This document shows positions 18,179 to 26,227 of a DNA stretch of 64,000 bases, piece by piece. This DNA is from Pseudomonadota bacterium (GTDB lineage: Bacteria > Pseudomonadota > Alphaproteobacteria > Rhizobiales > Tepidamorphaceae): the NCBI GenBank assembly GCA_023458595.1, contig JAEWYT010000009.1, forward strand, positions 32,091 to 96,090, in the 5' to 3' direction. Made by a program: the position numbers and the translations under genes. The stretch's first letter is position 1. Every line of letters starts with the position of its first letter. A model generated the notes under the pieces. That model worked only from the letters and a program-made list of their open reading frames with translations. It searched no databases and was not told the DNA's origin.

Positions 18179-18640
18179 ATGAAAAGAACCATTGGCATCG
18201 CCAGTGCTGTGGCGATCGCGCTGGCGGCAGGCGCCGCCGGTGCCGGGACGGTGGCGCCCGGCGATATCCAGATCGCCGAGATGGTCATAGCGACCTCGCT
18301 GACGGGGGAGACCGGCGATGCGGATGCCGGCGCGAAGGCATTCGCCGACCGCAAGCTCGGCAACTGCCTCGCCTGCCACGCCGTCTCTAAACTGTCGAAG
18401 GAGCTGTTCCACGGCAATGTCGGTCCCTCGCTAGACGGCGTGGCCGACCGCTATTCGCCCGAGCAGCTTCGCGCGATTATCGTCAATTCGAAGGCGGTGT
18501 TCGGCGACCAGACGGTCATGCCGGGCTTCTACTCGCTCGAGGTCGGCAAGGACGTCGACGAGAAATTCCAGGGCAAGACGATCTTGTCCGCGCAGGACGT
18601 CGAGAACGTCGTCGCGTTCCTGACGACGCTCAAGGAATAG
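18179..18640 (+). CDS. soxX: SoxX, c-type cytochrome subunit of the SoxAX thiosulfate-oxidising complex
   Basis: A 153-aa periplasmic mono-haem cytochrome. A signal peptide (about residues 1-22) precedes the haem motif NCLACHAV near residue 64; the distal axial Met is likely in VMPGFY. With SoxA it oxidatively joins thiosulfate to the SoxY carrier cysteine. ATG 18179 is chosen because GGAGGAG lies about ten bases upstream; an ATG at 18158 would place that sequence inside the gene. It opens the soxXYZAB run behind operator B. Confidence 0.94.
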   Translation: MKRTIGIASAVAIALAAGAAGAGTVAPGDIQIAEMVIATSLTGETGDADAGAKAFADRKLGNCLACHAVSKLSKELFHGNVGPSLDGVADRYSPEQLRAIIVNSKAVFGDQTVMPGFYSLEVGKDVDEKFQGKTILSAQDVENVVAFLTTLKE

Positions 18641-18663
18641 CGCGGGCATTCAGGGAGATAGGC

Positions 18664-19119
18664 ATGAAACTCACACGACGTGACGCGCTCGCGCTGACCG
18701 CCGGTGCCGCCGTGTTCGCCGCCATCGGCGTTCGCGCCGGAACCGCCCGGGCGGGGACCGAGGAAACACAGAAGGCGATCGACGCCTTCACCGGCGGCGC
18801 GGCTCCGCAGAGCGGCCGCATCACGCTGACAGCGCCCGAGATCGCCGAGAACGGCAACACCGTGCCGGTCTCGGTCTCGATCGAAAGCCCGATGACCGAC
18901 GCCGACTACGTGGCGTCCGTGATCATTCTGGCCGAGGGCAATCCCAACCCGAACGTCGCGACCCTCCACTTCACGCCGATGAACGGCACCGCCGAGGCGA
19001 CCACCCGCATGCGGCTCGCCAAGACGCAGAACGTGATCGCCATCGCGCGGATGAGCGACGGCTCCGTCTTCATGGACAAGAAGGAAGTGAAGGTCACGAT
19101 CGGCGGCTGCGGCGGCTGA
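18664..19119 (+). CDS. soxY: SoxY, sulfur carrier subunit
   Basis: A 151-aa periplasmic protein that carries sulfur intermediates covalently on the cysteine of the swinging C-terminal arm, here KVTIGGCGG at the very end, the diagnostic SoxY motif. The N-terminus has a twin-arginine signal (TRRDALALTAGAAVFAA), consistent with export as a folded complex with SoxZ, which lacks its own signal. It starts 23 bases after soxX and is followed after 21 bases by soxZ. Confidence 0.96.
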   Translation: MKLTRRDALALTAGAAVFAAIGVRAGTARAGTEETQKAIDAFTGGAAPQSGRITLTAPEIAENGNTVPVSVSIESPMTDADYVASVIILAEGNPNPNVATLHFTPMNGTAEATTRMRLAKTQNVIAIARMSDGSVFMDKKEVKVTIGGCGG

Positions 19120-19140
19120 CCGGCAAGCGAGGACACCGAA

Positions 19141-19467
19141 ATGGCAGACACCAAACCCCGCGTAAAGGTCCCGTCCACCGCCGCCAAGGGCGAGGTCGTG
19201 ACGATCAAGACGCTGATCAGCCACGAGATGGAATCGGGGCAGCGCAAGGACAAGGACGGCAACGTCATCCCGCGCAAGATCATCAACAAGTTCACCTGCA
19301 CCTTCAACGGCAAGGAGGTGTTCTCCTGCGATCTCGATCCGGCCATCGCCGCGAACCCCTACTTCGAGTTCAACGTGAAGGTCACGGAGAGCGGGAAGTT
19401 CGTTTTCACCTGGGTCGACGACGACGGCAGCGTCTACACGGCGGAATCGGAAATCAAGGTGAGTTGA
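19141..19467 (+). CDS. soxZ: SoxZ, partner of the SoxY sulfur carrier
   Basis: A 108-aa immunoglobulin-like protein without a signal peptide, matching the family length. Recognisable stretches are RVKVPSTAAKGEVVTIKTLISHEMESG near the start and FTCTFNGKEVF in the middle (quoted in parts). It is co-exported with SoxY through the Tat signal of SoxY and forms the SoxYZ heterodimer to which the substrate is bound. The ATG at 19141 follows GAGGACACCGAA. Confidence 0.95.
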   Translation: MADTKPRVKVPSTAAKGEVVTIKTLISHEMESGQRKDKDGNVIPRKIINKFTCTFNGKEVFSCDLDPAIAANPYFEFNVKVTESGKFVFTWVDDDGSVYTAESEIKVS

Positions 19468-19529
19468 CGAGGAGAACTGACGACCGGGCGGGCAATGAAC
19501 CCCCCGGCGAAGCGGAGGAGGAATAGCCC

Positions 19530-20390
19530 GTGGACATCAGAAAGCTGAGCCAGGCGGCCGTGATGGGGTTGACGGCCGGACTGGCCTTCGGCTCCGCCCA
19601 GGCCGACCCCGTCGACGACAACCTCGTCATCGACGGCGAGATCGAAATCACCACGCGCGCACCGGCACCGGAAGGCCATCCGTTCAAGGAAGTGCTGTCG
19701 GGATGGCTGTACCGCGCGGACGAGACCAGGGCGCTGGAGGCGGATTCCTTCGCCAATCCGGGCATGCTCGCCGTCGAGCGCGGCAGCGAGGTCTGGAACG
19801 CCGTCGAGGGAACGGCCGGCAAGTCCTGCGCCTCGTGCCACGGCGATGCCGCAGAATCGATGAAAGGCGTCGGCGCGGAGTACCCGAAATGGAACGCCGC
19901 GGCGGGCAAGCCGTACAATCTGGAACTCCAGATCAACGATTGCCGCGTCAACAACATGGGAGCCGAGCCCTACAAGTTCGACGCCGCGGATCAGAAGGCG
20001 CTCGTCACCTTCGTCAAGCACCAGTCGCTCGGCATGCCCGTCCACGTCAATCTCGACGAGGGCGACATGAGGGCCTGGTGGGAGAACGGCAAGGAGCACT
20101 ACTACAGGCGGACGGGCCAGCTGAACCTGTCCTGCGCGAACTGCCACGAGGACAACAACGGCAACTACATCCGCGCCGATCACCTGAGCCAGGGCAACGT
20201 CAACGGCTTCCCGACCTACAGGTTCAACACCGGTGGCATGGTATCGCTGCACAACCGCTTCCGCGGCTGCATCCGCGACACGCGGGCGAGCTACCCTGCC
20301 GCCTTCTCCGACGACCTGATGGCGCTCGAGGTCTATGTGACCTGGCGCGGCACGGGGTTGTCCGTCGAGACGCCGGCCGTGCGCCAGTGA
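19530..20390 (+). CDS. soxA: SoxA, di-haem cytochrome subunit of SoxAX
   Basis: A 286-aa periplasmic cytochrome catalysing the first Sox step with SoxX. A signal peptide ends near residue 25. There are two haem motifs, CASCHGD near residue 99 and CANCHED near 203, so this is the di-haem type. Cysteines expected as axial ligands are in INDCRVNNMG and in FRGCIRDTRA; the latter corresponds to the active-site cysteine persulfide. It lies 62 bases after soxZ with GGAGGAGGAAT-like sequence before GTG 19530. A strong hairpin follows immediately. Confidence 0.95.
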   Translation: MDIRKLSQAAVMGLTAGLAFGSAQADPVDDNLVIDGEIEITTRAPAPEGHPFKEVLSGWLYRADETRALEADSFANPGMLAVERGSEVWNAVEGTAGKSCASCHGDAAESMKGVGAEYPKWNAAAGKPYNLELQINDCRVNNMGAEPYKFDAADQKALVTFVKHQSLGMPVHVNLDEGDMRAWWENGKEHYYRRTGQLNLSCANCHEDNNGNYIRADHLSQGNVNGFPTYRFNTGGMVSLHNRFRGCIRDTRASYPAAFSDDLMALEVYVTWRGTGLSVETPAVRQ

Positions 20391-20395
20391 TGTTT

Positions 20396-20420
20396 CGGCG
20401 GGACCCTATCGGTCCCGCCG
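20396..20420 (+). terminator. Perfect 10-bp intercistronic hairpin between soxA and soxB
   Basis: CGGCGGGACC (20396-20405), loop CTATC, GGTCCCGCCG (20411-20420). The tract after it (GCTTCTTTCC) is only weakly T-rich, so this is more likely a partial terminator, attenuator or mRNA-stability stem than a full stop. It would lower soxB relative to soxXYZA. Confidence 0.7.
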
Positions 20421-20447
20421 GCTTCTTTCCTGAACCCGGGAGTGGCG

Positions 20448-22139
20448 ATGATCTCGCGGCGCGAGTTCCTGATGGCGGCGGTTGCGACCGGGGCGATCCT
20501 CGGCGCGGGGTCGAGCGGGCGCTGGACCCGCGCCTTCGCGCAGCAGTCGCTCACCGAGGATGCGCTGCTCGCCATGGAGCCGCTCGGCAACGTCACGCTC
20601 GTCCACATCACCGACCTCCACGCGCAGCTCAAGCCCGTCTACTTCCGCGAGCCGTCGGTCAATCTCGGCGTCGGCGAGGTCGCCGGCCTGCCGCCCCACG
20701 TGACCGGTGCCGACTTCCTGAAGCTCTATCGTATCGAGCCCGGATCGCCGGACGCCTACGCGCTCACCTGCGAGGATTTCGTGGCGCTTGCCAGGACCTA
20801 TGGCAGGATGGGCGGGCTCGACCGGATCGCGACGATCGTCGATCGCATCCGCTCGGAGCGTGGCGACAACATGCTGCTGCTCGACGGCGGCGACACCTGG
20901 CAGGGAAGCTATACCGCCAACGCGACCCGCGGCGCCGACATGGTCGAGGCGATGAACGCGCTGAAGCCCGACGCCATGACCGGGCACTGGGAGTTCACCT
21001 ACGGCACCGACCGCGTGAAGGAGATCGTCGAAAGCCTGCCCTTCCCCTTCCTCGGCTCCAACATCTACGACGCCGAATGGGACGAGCCGGCGTTCGAGCC
21101 GATGGAGACCTTCGAGCGCGGCGGCGTGAAGATCGCCGTCATCGGCCAGGCCTTCCCCTACACGCCGATCGCAAATCCGCGCTGGATGATCCCCGGCTGG
21201 TCGTTCGGCATCCGCGAGGAGGACATCGTCAAGCACGTCGAAGCGGCACGCGCCGACGGGGCCGACCTCGTGGTGCTGCTCTCCCACAACGGTTTCGACG
21301 TCGACCGCAAGCTCGCCGCCCGCGTTCTGGGCATCGACGTGATCCTGACCGGCCACACCCACGACGCCCTGCCCGAGCCGGTGATCGTCGACGGCACGCT
21401 TCTGATCGCGTCCGGCTCGAACGGCAAGTTCGTCTCCCGCCTCGACCTCGACGTACGCGACGGCGGCGTGAAGGGCTACAGCCATCGGCTGATCCCGGTT
21501 TTCTCCGACGTCATCTCCGCCGACGCCGGCATGGCCGCGCTGATCGACAAGGTGCGCGGCCCCTACGAGCAGGAACTCGCGCGCGAGCTCGCCCGCACGG
21601 ACACGCTGCTCTACCGGCGCGGCAACTTCAACGGCACCTTCGACGACCTGATCTGCCGGGCGCTCCTGGAAGAGCGCGAGGCGGACATCGCCCTGTCGCC
21701 GGGATTCCGGTGGGGCACCTCTGTACTGCCCGGCGAAGCGATCACGGTCGAGGATCTGCACAATGCCTGCGCCATGACCTATCCCGCAGCCTATCGATCC
21801 GCCATGTCCGGCCGGATGCTGAGGGATATCCTGGAGGACGTCGCCGACAACCTGTTCAATCCCGATCCGTACTACCAGCAGGGCGGCGACATGGTCCGCG
21901 TCGGCGGCATGGGCTACGCGATCGATCCGAACGCGGCGATGGGCTCGCGCATTACCGATATGACGCTGCTGAAGACGGGTGAGGCGATTGATCCCGGCAA
22001 GGACTACACCGTCGCGGGCTGGGCTTCCGTCAACGAAGGCACCGAGGGCCCCGCGATCTGGGAAGTCGTCGAGTCGTGGCTGACGAGCAACCCCGTCGTG
22101 GCGTTCGAAGAGAACCGCTCCGTACGCGTCGCCGGCTGA
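20448..22139 (+). CDS. soxB: SoxB, S-sulfosulfanyl-L-cysteine sulfohydrolase
   Basis: A 563-aa periplasmic di-manganese enzyme of the 5'-nucleotidase family that hydrolyses sulfate from the SoxY-bound thiosulfonate. It has a twin-arginine signal (SRREFLMAA at the N-terminus) and metal-site motifs HITDLHAQLKPVYFREPS (near residue 50), LLDGGDTWQGS, GHWEFTYG, LLSHNGFDVD and TGHTHDALP. GHWEFTYG separates SoxB from true nucleotidases (GNHEFDYG). ATG 20448 has GGGAG at six bases; a GTG two codons earlier is possible but less well placed. Confidence 0.96.
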   Translation: MISRREFLMAAVATGAILGAGSSGRWTRAFAQQSLTEDALLAMEPLGNVTLVHITDLHAQLKPVYFREPSVNLGVGEVAGLPPHVTGADFLKLYRIEPGSPDAYALTCEDFVALARTYGRMGGLDRIATIVDRIRSERGDNMLLLDGGDTWQGSYTANATRGADMVEAMNALKPDAMTGHWEFTYGTDRVKEIVESLPFPFLGSNIYDAEWDEPAFEPMETFERGGVKIAVIGQAFPYTPIANPRWMIPGWSFGIREEDIVKHVEAARADGADLVVLLSHNGFDVDRKLAARVLGIDVILTGHTHDALPEPVIVDGTLLIASGSNGKFVSRLDLDVRDGGVKGYSHRLIPVFSDVISADAGMAALIDKVRGPYEQELARELARTDTLLYRRGNFNGTFDDLICRALLEEREADIALSPGFRWGTSVLPGEAITVEDLHNACAMTYPAAYRSAMSGRMLRDILEDVADNLFNPDPYYQQGGDMVRVGGMGYAIDPNAAMGSRITDMTLLKTGEAIDPGKDYTVAGWASVNEGTEGPAIWEVVESWLTSNPVVAFEENRSVRVAG

Positions 22140-22198
22140 GGGGGCTGCCGTTCACCGATAAACAACCGCGCCGAAGGCGTGATCGCGTGGAGGAGACG

Positions 22199-22642
22199 AT
22201 GAAGGTTCTGACGAGACTGTCCGTGGCGGCGGCGGCATTGCTGATGCTCGCCGGTGCCGCGTTCGCGGACGACGACACCCACAAGCTCGCGCTGCAGATC
22301 AGCGACGACGACCCGGTGAAGATGAACACCGTGCTGAACGTCGCCGCCAACGTGTCTCGGCTCTACTCGGAGCGCGGCGAGGGGGTCGACATAAAGGTCG
22401 TCGCGTTCAACGCCGGCCTGCACATGCTGCGTTCGGACACCACCCCGGTCGCCGATCGGATGAAGTCCTTCGCGCAGAGCATGCCCAATGTCACGTTCGA
22501 GGCCTGCGACAACACCCGTCAGGCGATGGCCAAGAAGGAAGGCAAGGAGATCCCGCTGCTCGACAACGCCGTGGTGGTTCCCGCCGGAGTCGTATCGCTG
22601 ATCGAGCTCGACGAGCAGGGCTATACGATCGTCAGGCCCTGA
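22199..22642 (+). CDS. Secreted DsrE-family protein at the end of the sox operon
   Basis: A 147-aa DsrE/DsrF-fold protein with a signal peptide (about residues 1-22), so it acts in the periplasm, unlike cytoplasmic DsrE and TusD. The conserved cysteine that could carry sulfane sulfur lies in FEACDNTRQAM. GGAGGAG precedes ATG 22199, 59 bases after soxB, so it is part of the operon. Such proteins are common at the ends of sox clusters and may accept or buffer SoxY-bound sulfane, relevant here because soxCD is missing. Confidence 0.87.
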   Translation: MKVLTRLSVAAAALLMLAGAAFADDDTHKLALQISDDDPVKMNTVLNVAANVSRLYSERGEGVDIKVVAFNAGLHMLRSDTTPVADRMKSFAQSMPNVTFEACDNTRQAMAKKEGKEIPLLDNAVVVPAGVVSLIELDEQGYTIVRP

Positions 22643-22927
22643 GCCCGCCGCGACTTCGCGCCGGAACGCCTCGCCGACCCGGCGAGGGCGCATTCAAGAC
22701 GACATTGTGAGCCTCGCGACCCGGGCACCGTTGCGGCACCGCCAATCGCGGTAGGCGGTGCAAAGGACGCCGCTCGACTTACGAGGACTGCAGCGCGACG
22801 GCAGCGATTGGACCACGGAGCCGGTTGCCGCCACGCTCGCCGTCGCGCGGTGCCGGCCGCGCTGCTTGGCCATCGCGTCGTCTACGCGTTAGGCTTGTTG
22901 GTTAGTCGGCACTACATCGAGGCATGA
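22643..22927. terminator. Intergenic region with two tandem hairpins after the sox operon
   Basis: The first stem is CCTCGCC (22669-22675) with GGCGAGG (22681-22687), loop GACCC. The second is a perfect 8-bp stem GCACCGCC (22736-22743) with GGCGGTGC (22754-22761), loop of ten. Neither is followed by a T-run, so Rho-assisted ending of the sox transcript is the likely role. I see no gene in the rest, which must contain the promoter of the MscS gene. Confidence 0.5.
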
Positions 22928-24232
22928 ATGATGACCGGGTTCGCAAGACTTGTCCTTCTCCCCGCCCTCCTAGCGGGACTGCATCTGGGCCTGCTCGCAG
23001 TATCCGCCGATGCGCAGCAGGCGGCCGAGAACCCGCCCGAACTGCCCAAGGTCCTGCTCAATCCGAATATCGACACCGATGAACTGTCGATCCGGCTCAT
23101 CCCGCTCACGAAACCCGAGCTGGCTGCTCTGGCCGACGCCTGGCTGAAGATCGTCAAGGCGAAGACCGAGGAGGTGATGGAGGCGCAGGTCAAGACCGCG
23201 CAATACGGCGGGCCGCTGGAGGATGCCGCCAGGGAGGTGGTGACCCAGCTTGCGGGAGAACGCAAGTCGCTGTTCGACAAGTACACGATGATCGTCAACA
23301 GCTGGGAGAAGAAGGGCGGCGACCCGGACGCCATCGCCGACTTCCGCGCCTATCGCAGCTCGATCATCATCGAGGAGACGCGCACGGCCGATTACAAGAC
23401 GCTGATAGCGGAGTCCCTGTCCTGGACGACGTCCGCGGACGGCGGATTGAGGCTCGTCAGGATGCTCGCCATCATCGCCGTATCGATCTTGGGCCTGTGG
23501 ATACTGGCAAAGATCATCCAGCGGGCGACGGATCGCTGGATCGGCCGCGTGCCGAACCTGTCGAAGCTGCTGCAGGCCTTCCTGGTGACGGTGGTCTACT
23601 GGCTGGTCCTGGCGATCGGCCTGATGGTGGTGCTGTCGGCGGTCGGCATCGACGTGACGCCGGTCTTCGCGTTGATCGGCGGTGCCTCGTTCATCATGGC
23701 CTTCGCCTTCCAGGACACGCTCGGCAACCTGGCGAGCGGGCTCATGATCATGATCAACCGGCCCTTCGACGAGGGCGATTTCGTCGATGTCGGCGGTGTG
23801 GCGGGGACCGTGAAATCGGTCAGCATCGTCGCGACCACCGTGACGACGCCGGACAACCAGGTGATCGTCATCCCCAACAAGCAGGTCTGGGGCAACATCA
23901 TCACCAACATCACGACGAGCGCGACGCGCCGCGTCGATCTGGTGTTCGGGATTTCCTACGAGGATTCGATCGCGGAGGCGCAGGCCGTGCTCGAGGACGT
24001 GACGAGCGCGCATCCCCTCGTCCTCGAGGAGCCGGAGCCCGTGATCAAGGTGCATGCGCTTGCCGACAGCTCGGTCAACTTCGTCTGCCGGCCGTGGGTC
24101 AGGACGGAGGACTACTGGACCGTCTATTGGGATCTGACACGGCAGATGAAGGAGCGCTTCGACGCGGCCGGAATCTCCATTCCCTATCCGCAACGCGATG
24201 TGCACGTGAAGGGTGCCGAGTCGCGGGCATAG
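22928..24232 (+). CDS. MscS-family mechanosensitive channel
   Basis: A 434-aa inner-membrane protein with a signal-like N-terminus (cleavage near residue 29), a periplasmic helical region of about 130 residues, and then three membrane helices from about 178 onward. The pore helix and beta domain are classic MscS: VFALIGGASFIMAFAFQDTL, then NLASGLMIMINRPFDEGDFV and NQVIVIPNKQVWGNIITN. It probably releases solutes on hypo-osmotic shock. The start could be 22928 or the adjacent ATG 22931; GAGG lies at 22919. It has no evident link to the sox or catabolic neighbours. Confidence 0.92.
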   Translation: MMTGFARLVLLPALLAGLHLGLLAVSADAQQAAENPPELPKVLLNPNIDTDELSIRLIPLTKPELAALADAWLKIVKAKTEEVMEAQVKTAQYGGPLEDAAREVVTQLAGERKSLFDKYTMIVNSWEKKGGDPDAIADFRAYRSSIIIEETRTADYKTLIAESLSWTTSADGGLRLVRMLAIIAVSILGLWILAKIIQRATDRWIGRVPNLSKLLQAFLVTVVYWLVLAIGLMVVLSAVGIDVTPVFALIGGASFIMAFAFQDTLGNLASGLMIMINRPFDEGDFVDVGGVAGTVKSVSIVATTVTTPDNQVIVIPNKQVWGNIITNITTSATRRVDLVFGISYEDSIAEAQAVLEDVTSAHPLVLEEPEPVIKVHALADSSVNFVCRPWVRTEDYWTVYWDLTRQMKERFDAAGISIPYPQRDVHVKGAESRA

Positions 24233-24336
24233 GCGGAAGATCTGCGTCGCGCCGCCGGCCGAAAAGAGAATCCCGGGCATTGCCAAATCGCGCGCCGGCG
24301 GAGACGGTGTTCCGTCGAACCGGCCAGGAGGACGCA

Positions 24337-24717
24337 GTGGACGACGATCTGTTCGAGAGAGGTCTTGCCAAGCGCAAGGCGACGCTGGGCGCGGAATACG
24401 TGGAGAGGAATCTCGCCGGTGCCGATGAGTTCACTCGCCCCTTTCAGGAGGCGATGACCGCCTGGTGCTGGGGCTTCGGTTGGGGCGACGAGACGATCGA
24501 CGCCAAGACGCGCTCGATGATGAACCTCGCCATGATCGGCGCGCTGGGCAAGATGCACGAATGGGAGATCCATTGTCGCGGCGCGCTGAACAACGGCGTC
24601 ACCAGGGAGGAGATTCGCGCGATCATTCACGTCGTCGGCATCTATTGCGGCGTCCCCCAGTCGCTCGAGTGCTTCCGCGTCGCGCGCAAGGTGCTCGAGG
24701 AGCGCGGGCTGCTCTGA
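24337..24717 (+). CDS. Carboxymuconolactone decarboxylase family protein (PcaC-like)
   Basis: A 126-aa all-helical protein. It matches the length and the core of PcaC-type 4-carboxymuconolactone decarboxylases: EWEIHCRGALNNGVTREEI followed by HVVGIYCGVPQSLECFRVA. PcaC removes CO2 from a beta-keto lactone in protocatechuate breakdown; relatives decarboxylate other ring-cleavage products. GTG 24337 is set by a perfect AGGAGG six bases before it; the open frame upstream is part of the MscS shadow. No other pca genes are adjacent, so the true substrate is probably different. It converges on the hydrolase gene with 10 bases between. Confidence 0.82.
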   Translation: MDDDLFERGLAKRKATLGAEYVERNLAGADEFTRPFQEAMTAWCWGFGWGDETIDAKTRSMMNLAMIGALGKMHEWEIHCRGALNNGVTREEIRAIIHVVGIYCGVPQSLECFRVARKVLEERGLL

Positions 24718-24727
24718 GCGGATTTCC

Positions 24728-25522
24728 TCAGGCCGCGGCGGCCAGGAAATCCGTCAGGATCGCGGGCAGCACATGCGGCGACTGCACGGCCGCGAAATGG
24801 CCCGCGTCGATGGTTTCGAAGCGGCAATCCGGGATCTGATCGGCGAATGCCCTGAGACGGTCCGTCGGATTGAACGGATCGTGCCGGCCGGCGAGCAGCA
24901 GCGCCGGGCAGGCTATCGCCGCGAGTTCGCCGATCACCCCGTCGAGCGCGATTGCGCGGTACATGGCGGCATAGCCTTCAGGGTCGGCGCCGAACCAGCG
25001 GGCGAGGGCGGTCACCTTGGCCTCCGCGCTCGTCCACAGTCCGTCCGGAAACGCGTTGGGAAGCACGGCCTCGGCGATGGCGCGCATGCCCTCGCGCTCG
25101 AGCCGCTCCGCCGTCGCCAGAGCCGCGTCGCGGCGCTCCTCGGGGACGCCGAACGCCGGCGCGAGAGCCACGATGCGGGCTGCGCGCGCGGCATGGCGGG
25201 TCGCGAAACGAACCGCGACCGCCGCGCCGGCCGCGGCGCCCATCACGTGGACCGGGCCCTCCAGCTTCAGGTGGTCGAGCAGGGCGGCGATATCGTCGGC
25301 CAGCGTGTCGAGGTCCTGGCTGCCGCGCAGCTTCTCCGACATGCCTGCGCCGCGCAGGTCGTAGCGCAGCACCCGCAGGAAATCCGGAAGGAGCGGGACG
25401 AGCGTCGCCCAGCTGTCGAGGCTCCCGGCGAGCTCGTGGACGAGCACGAGCGTCCTTTCTCCATTGCCGGACAGGGCGAAGCGGCAGCCCGCACCGTTGA
25501 TCATTGCGAATTGCGGTTCCAT
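24728..25522 (-). CDS. Alpha/beta-hydrolase fold protein lacking the nucleophilic serine
   Basis: A 264-aa alpha/beta-hydrolase resembling 3-oxoadipate enol-lactonase (PcaD). The oxyanion region (VHELAGSLDSW), the acid (GRHDPFNP) and the histidine (DAGHFAAVQ) are in place, but the nucleophile elbow, normally G-x-S-x-G, reads GAAAG (residues 95-99) with Ala97 at the serine position. It is encoded 12 bases after a double CMD protein in a minus-strand catabolic operon. It may be a lyase, decarboxylase or non-hydrolytic enzyme of the fold. A base-call error is unlikely, as Ala needs GCG in place of TCG and a second hydrolase at 33910 shows the same change. Confidence 0.82.
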   Translation of the reverse strand: MEPQFAMINGAGCRFALSGNGERTLVLVHELAGSLDSWATLVPLLPDFLRVLRYDLRGAGMSEKLRGSQDLDTLADDIAALLDHLKLEGPVHVMGAAAGAAVAVRFATRHAARAARIVALAPAFGVPEERRDAALATAERLEREGMRAIAEAVLPNAFPDGLWTSAEAKVTALARWFGADPEGYAAMYRAIALDGVIGELAAIACPALLLAGRHDPFNPTDRLRAFADQIPDCRFETIDAGHFAAVQSPHVLPAILTDFLAAAA

Positions 25523-25534
25523 CGTCTCCTCCCC

Positions 25535-26215
25535 TCAGGACGCGCCGACCGTCTTGCCGTTCACGACGTCGTCGAAGCCCGGCACGGCGATCGTGCACGT
25601 GTGGATGGCGAGAGCGGCGGCGAGCTGCAGCACCGCGGCGATCTCCGCGGCGGTCGCGCCGGCCTCGAGTGCGCCGTCGATGTGCCGGCGCATCCCCGGC
25701 TCGTGCAGGCAGGTCGGCGCTGCGCAGACGGCGAGCGCGACCAGCTCTTTCTCCTTGCGCGACAGCGGGCCGCATTCCCATACCGCGTCATGGTAGGCGT
25801 CGTAGCCGCGGGCGAGCTCGGGAACGGCGTCGAGCAGGGAGCGGGCCGACTGCGCGCCGAGCCGATCGGCGAGGATCGCGAGCCCGAGATCGATCGGATG
25901 GTGGGCGGCGAGCACGGTCGTCAGCAGGATCACCTGCAGCACCTCCGCCTCGCTCGCGCCCGCCTTCAGCGCGAACTCCATGTGCCGTCGCCCGCCGCGC
26001 TCGTACATGTGATTGACCGAGGTGTCGATCGCTATGTATATGAATTCGCAGAGCTTTTGCGGCAGGACGCCGGACCGCGACGGCGCCGCCTGGAAGGCGA
26101 TGTAGGCCTTCAGGAAGTCCGGGTCCCGTTCGAGAAGGACGGCGTGGAACGGCGCCCAATAGCCGCGCTCGCGGACGATCTCGTCTTTCAGGGCCTGCTT
26201 CTCGGCGTCAGTCAT
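25535..26215 (-). CDS. Tandem carboxymuconolactone decarboxylase family protein
   Basis: A 226-aa protein with two CMD/AhpD-like helical domains, one around residues 50-110 (VNHMYERGGRRHMEFALKAGASEAEV) and one around 150-205 (CLHEPGMRRHIDGALEAGATAAEI), each with the alanine/glycine-rich packing helix of the family (quoted as landmarks in parts). The AhpD redox CxxC is absent, so a peroxidase role is unlikely. It lies between acyl-CoA dehydrogenase and hydrolase genes of the same operon. A decarboxylase or tautomerase-like step in the same pathway is the best guess. Confidence 0.8.
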   Translation of the reverse strand: MTDAEKQALKDEIVRERGYWAPFHAVLLERDPDFLKAYIAFQAAPSRSGVLPQKLCEFIYIAIDTSVNHMYERGGRRHMEFALKAGASEAEVLQVILLTTVLAAHHPIDLGLAILADRLGAQSARSLLDAVPELARGYDAYHDAVWECGPLSRKEKELVALAVCAAPTCLHEPGMRRHIDGALEAGATAAEIAAVLQLAAALAIHTCTIAVPGFDDVVNGKTVGAS

Positions 26216-26227
26216 GGTCGCCTCCGG

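Noticed and set aside
22643..22927. Possible truncated soxC or soxD after the DsrE gene
   Set aside because: No frame shows molybdopterin or cytochrome motifs (no CxxCH); the region holds only hairpins and promoter space.
24233..24336. Extension of the PcaC-like gene upstream toward the MscS gene
   Set aside because: A perfect AGGAGG six bases before GTG 24337 and the family N-terminus fix the start.
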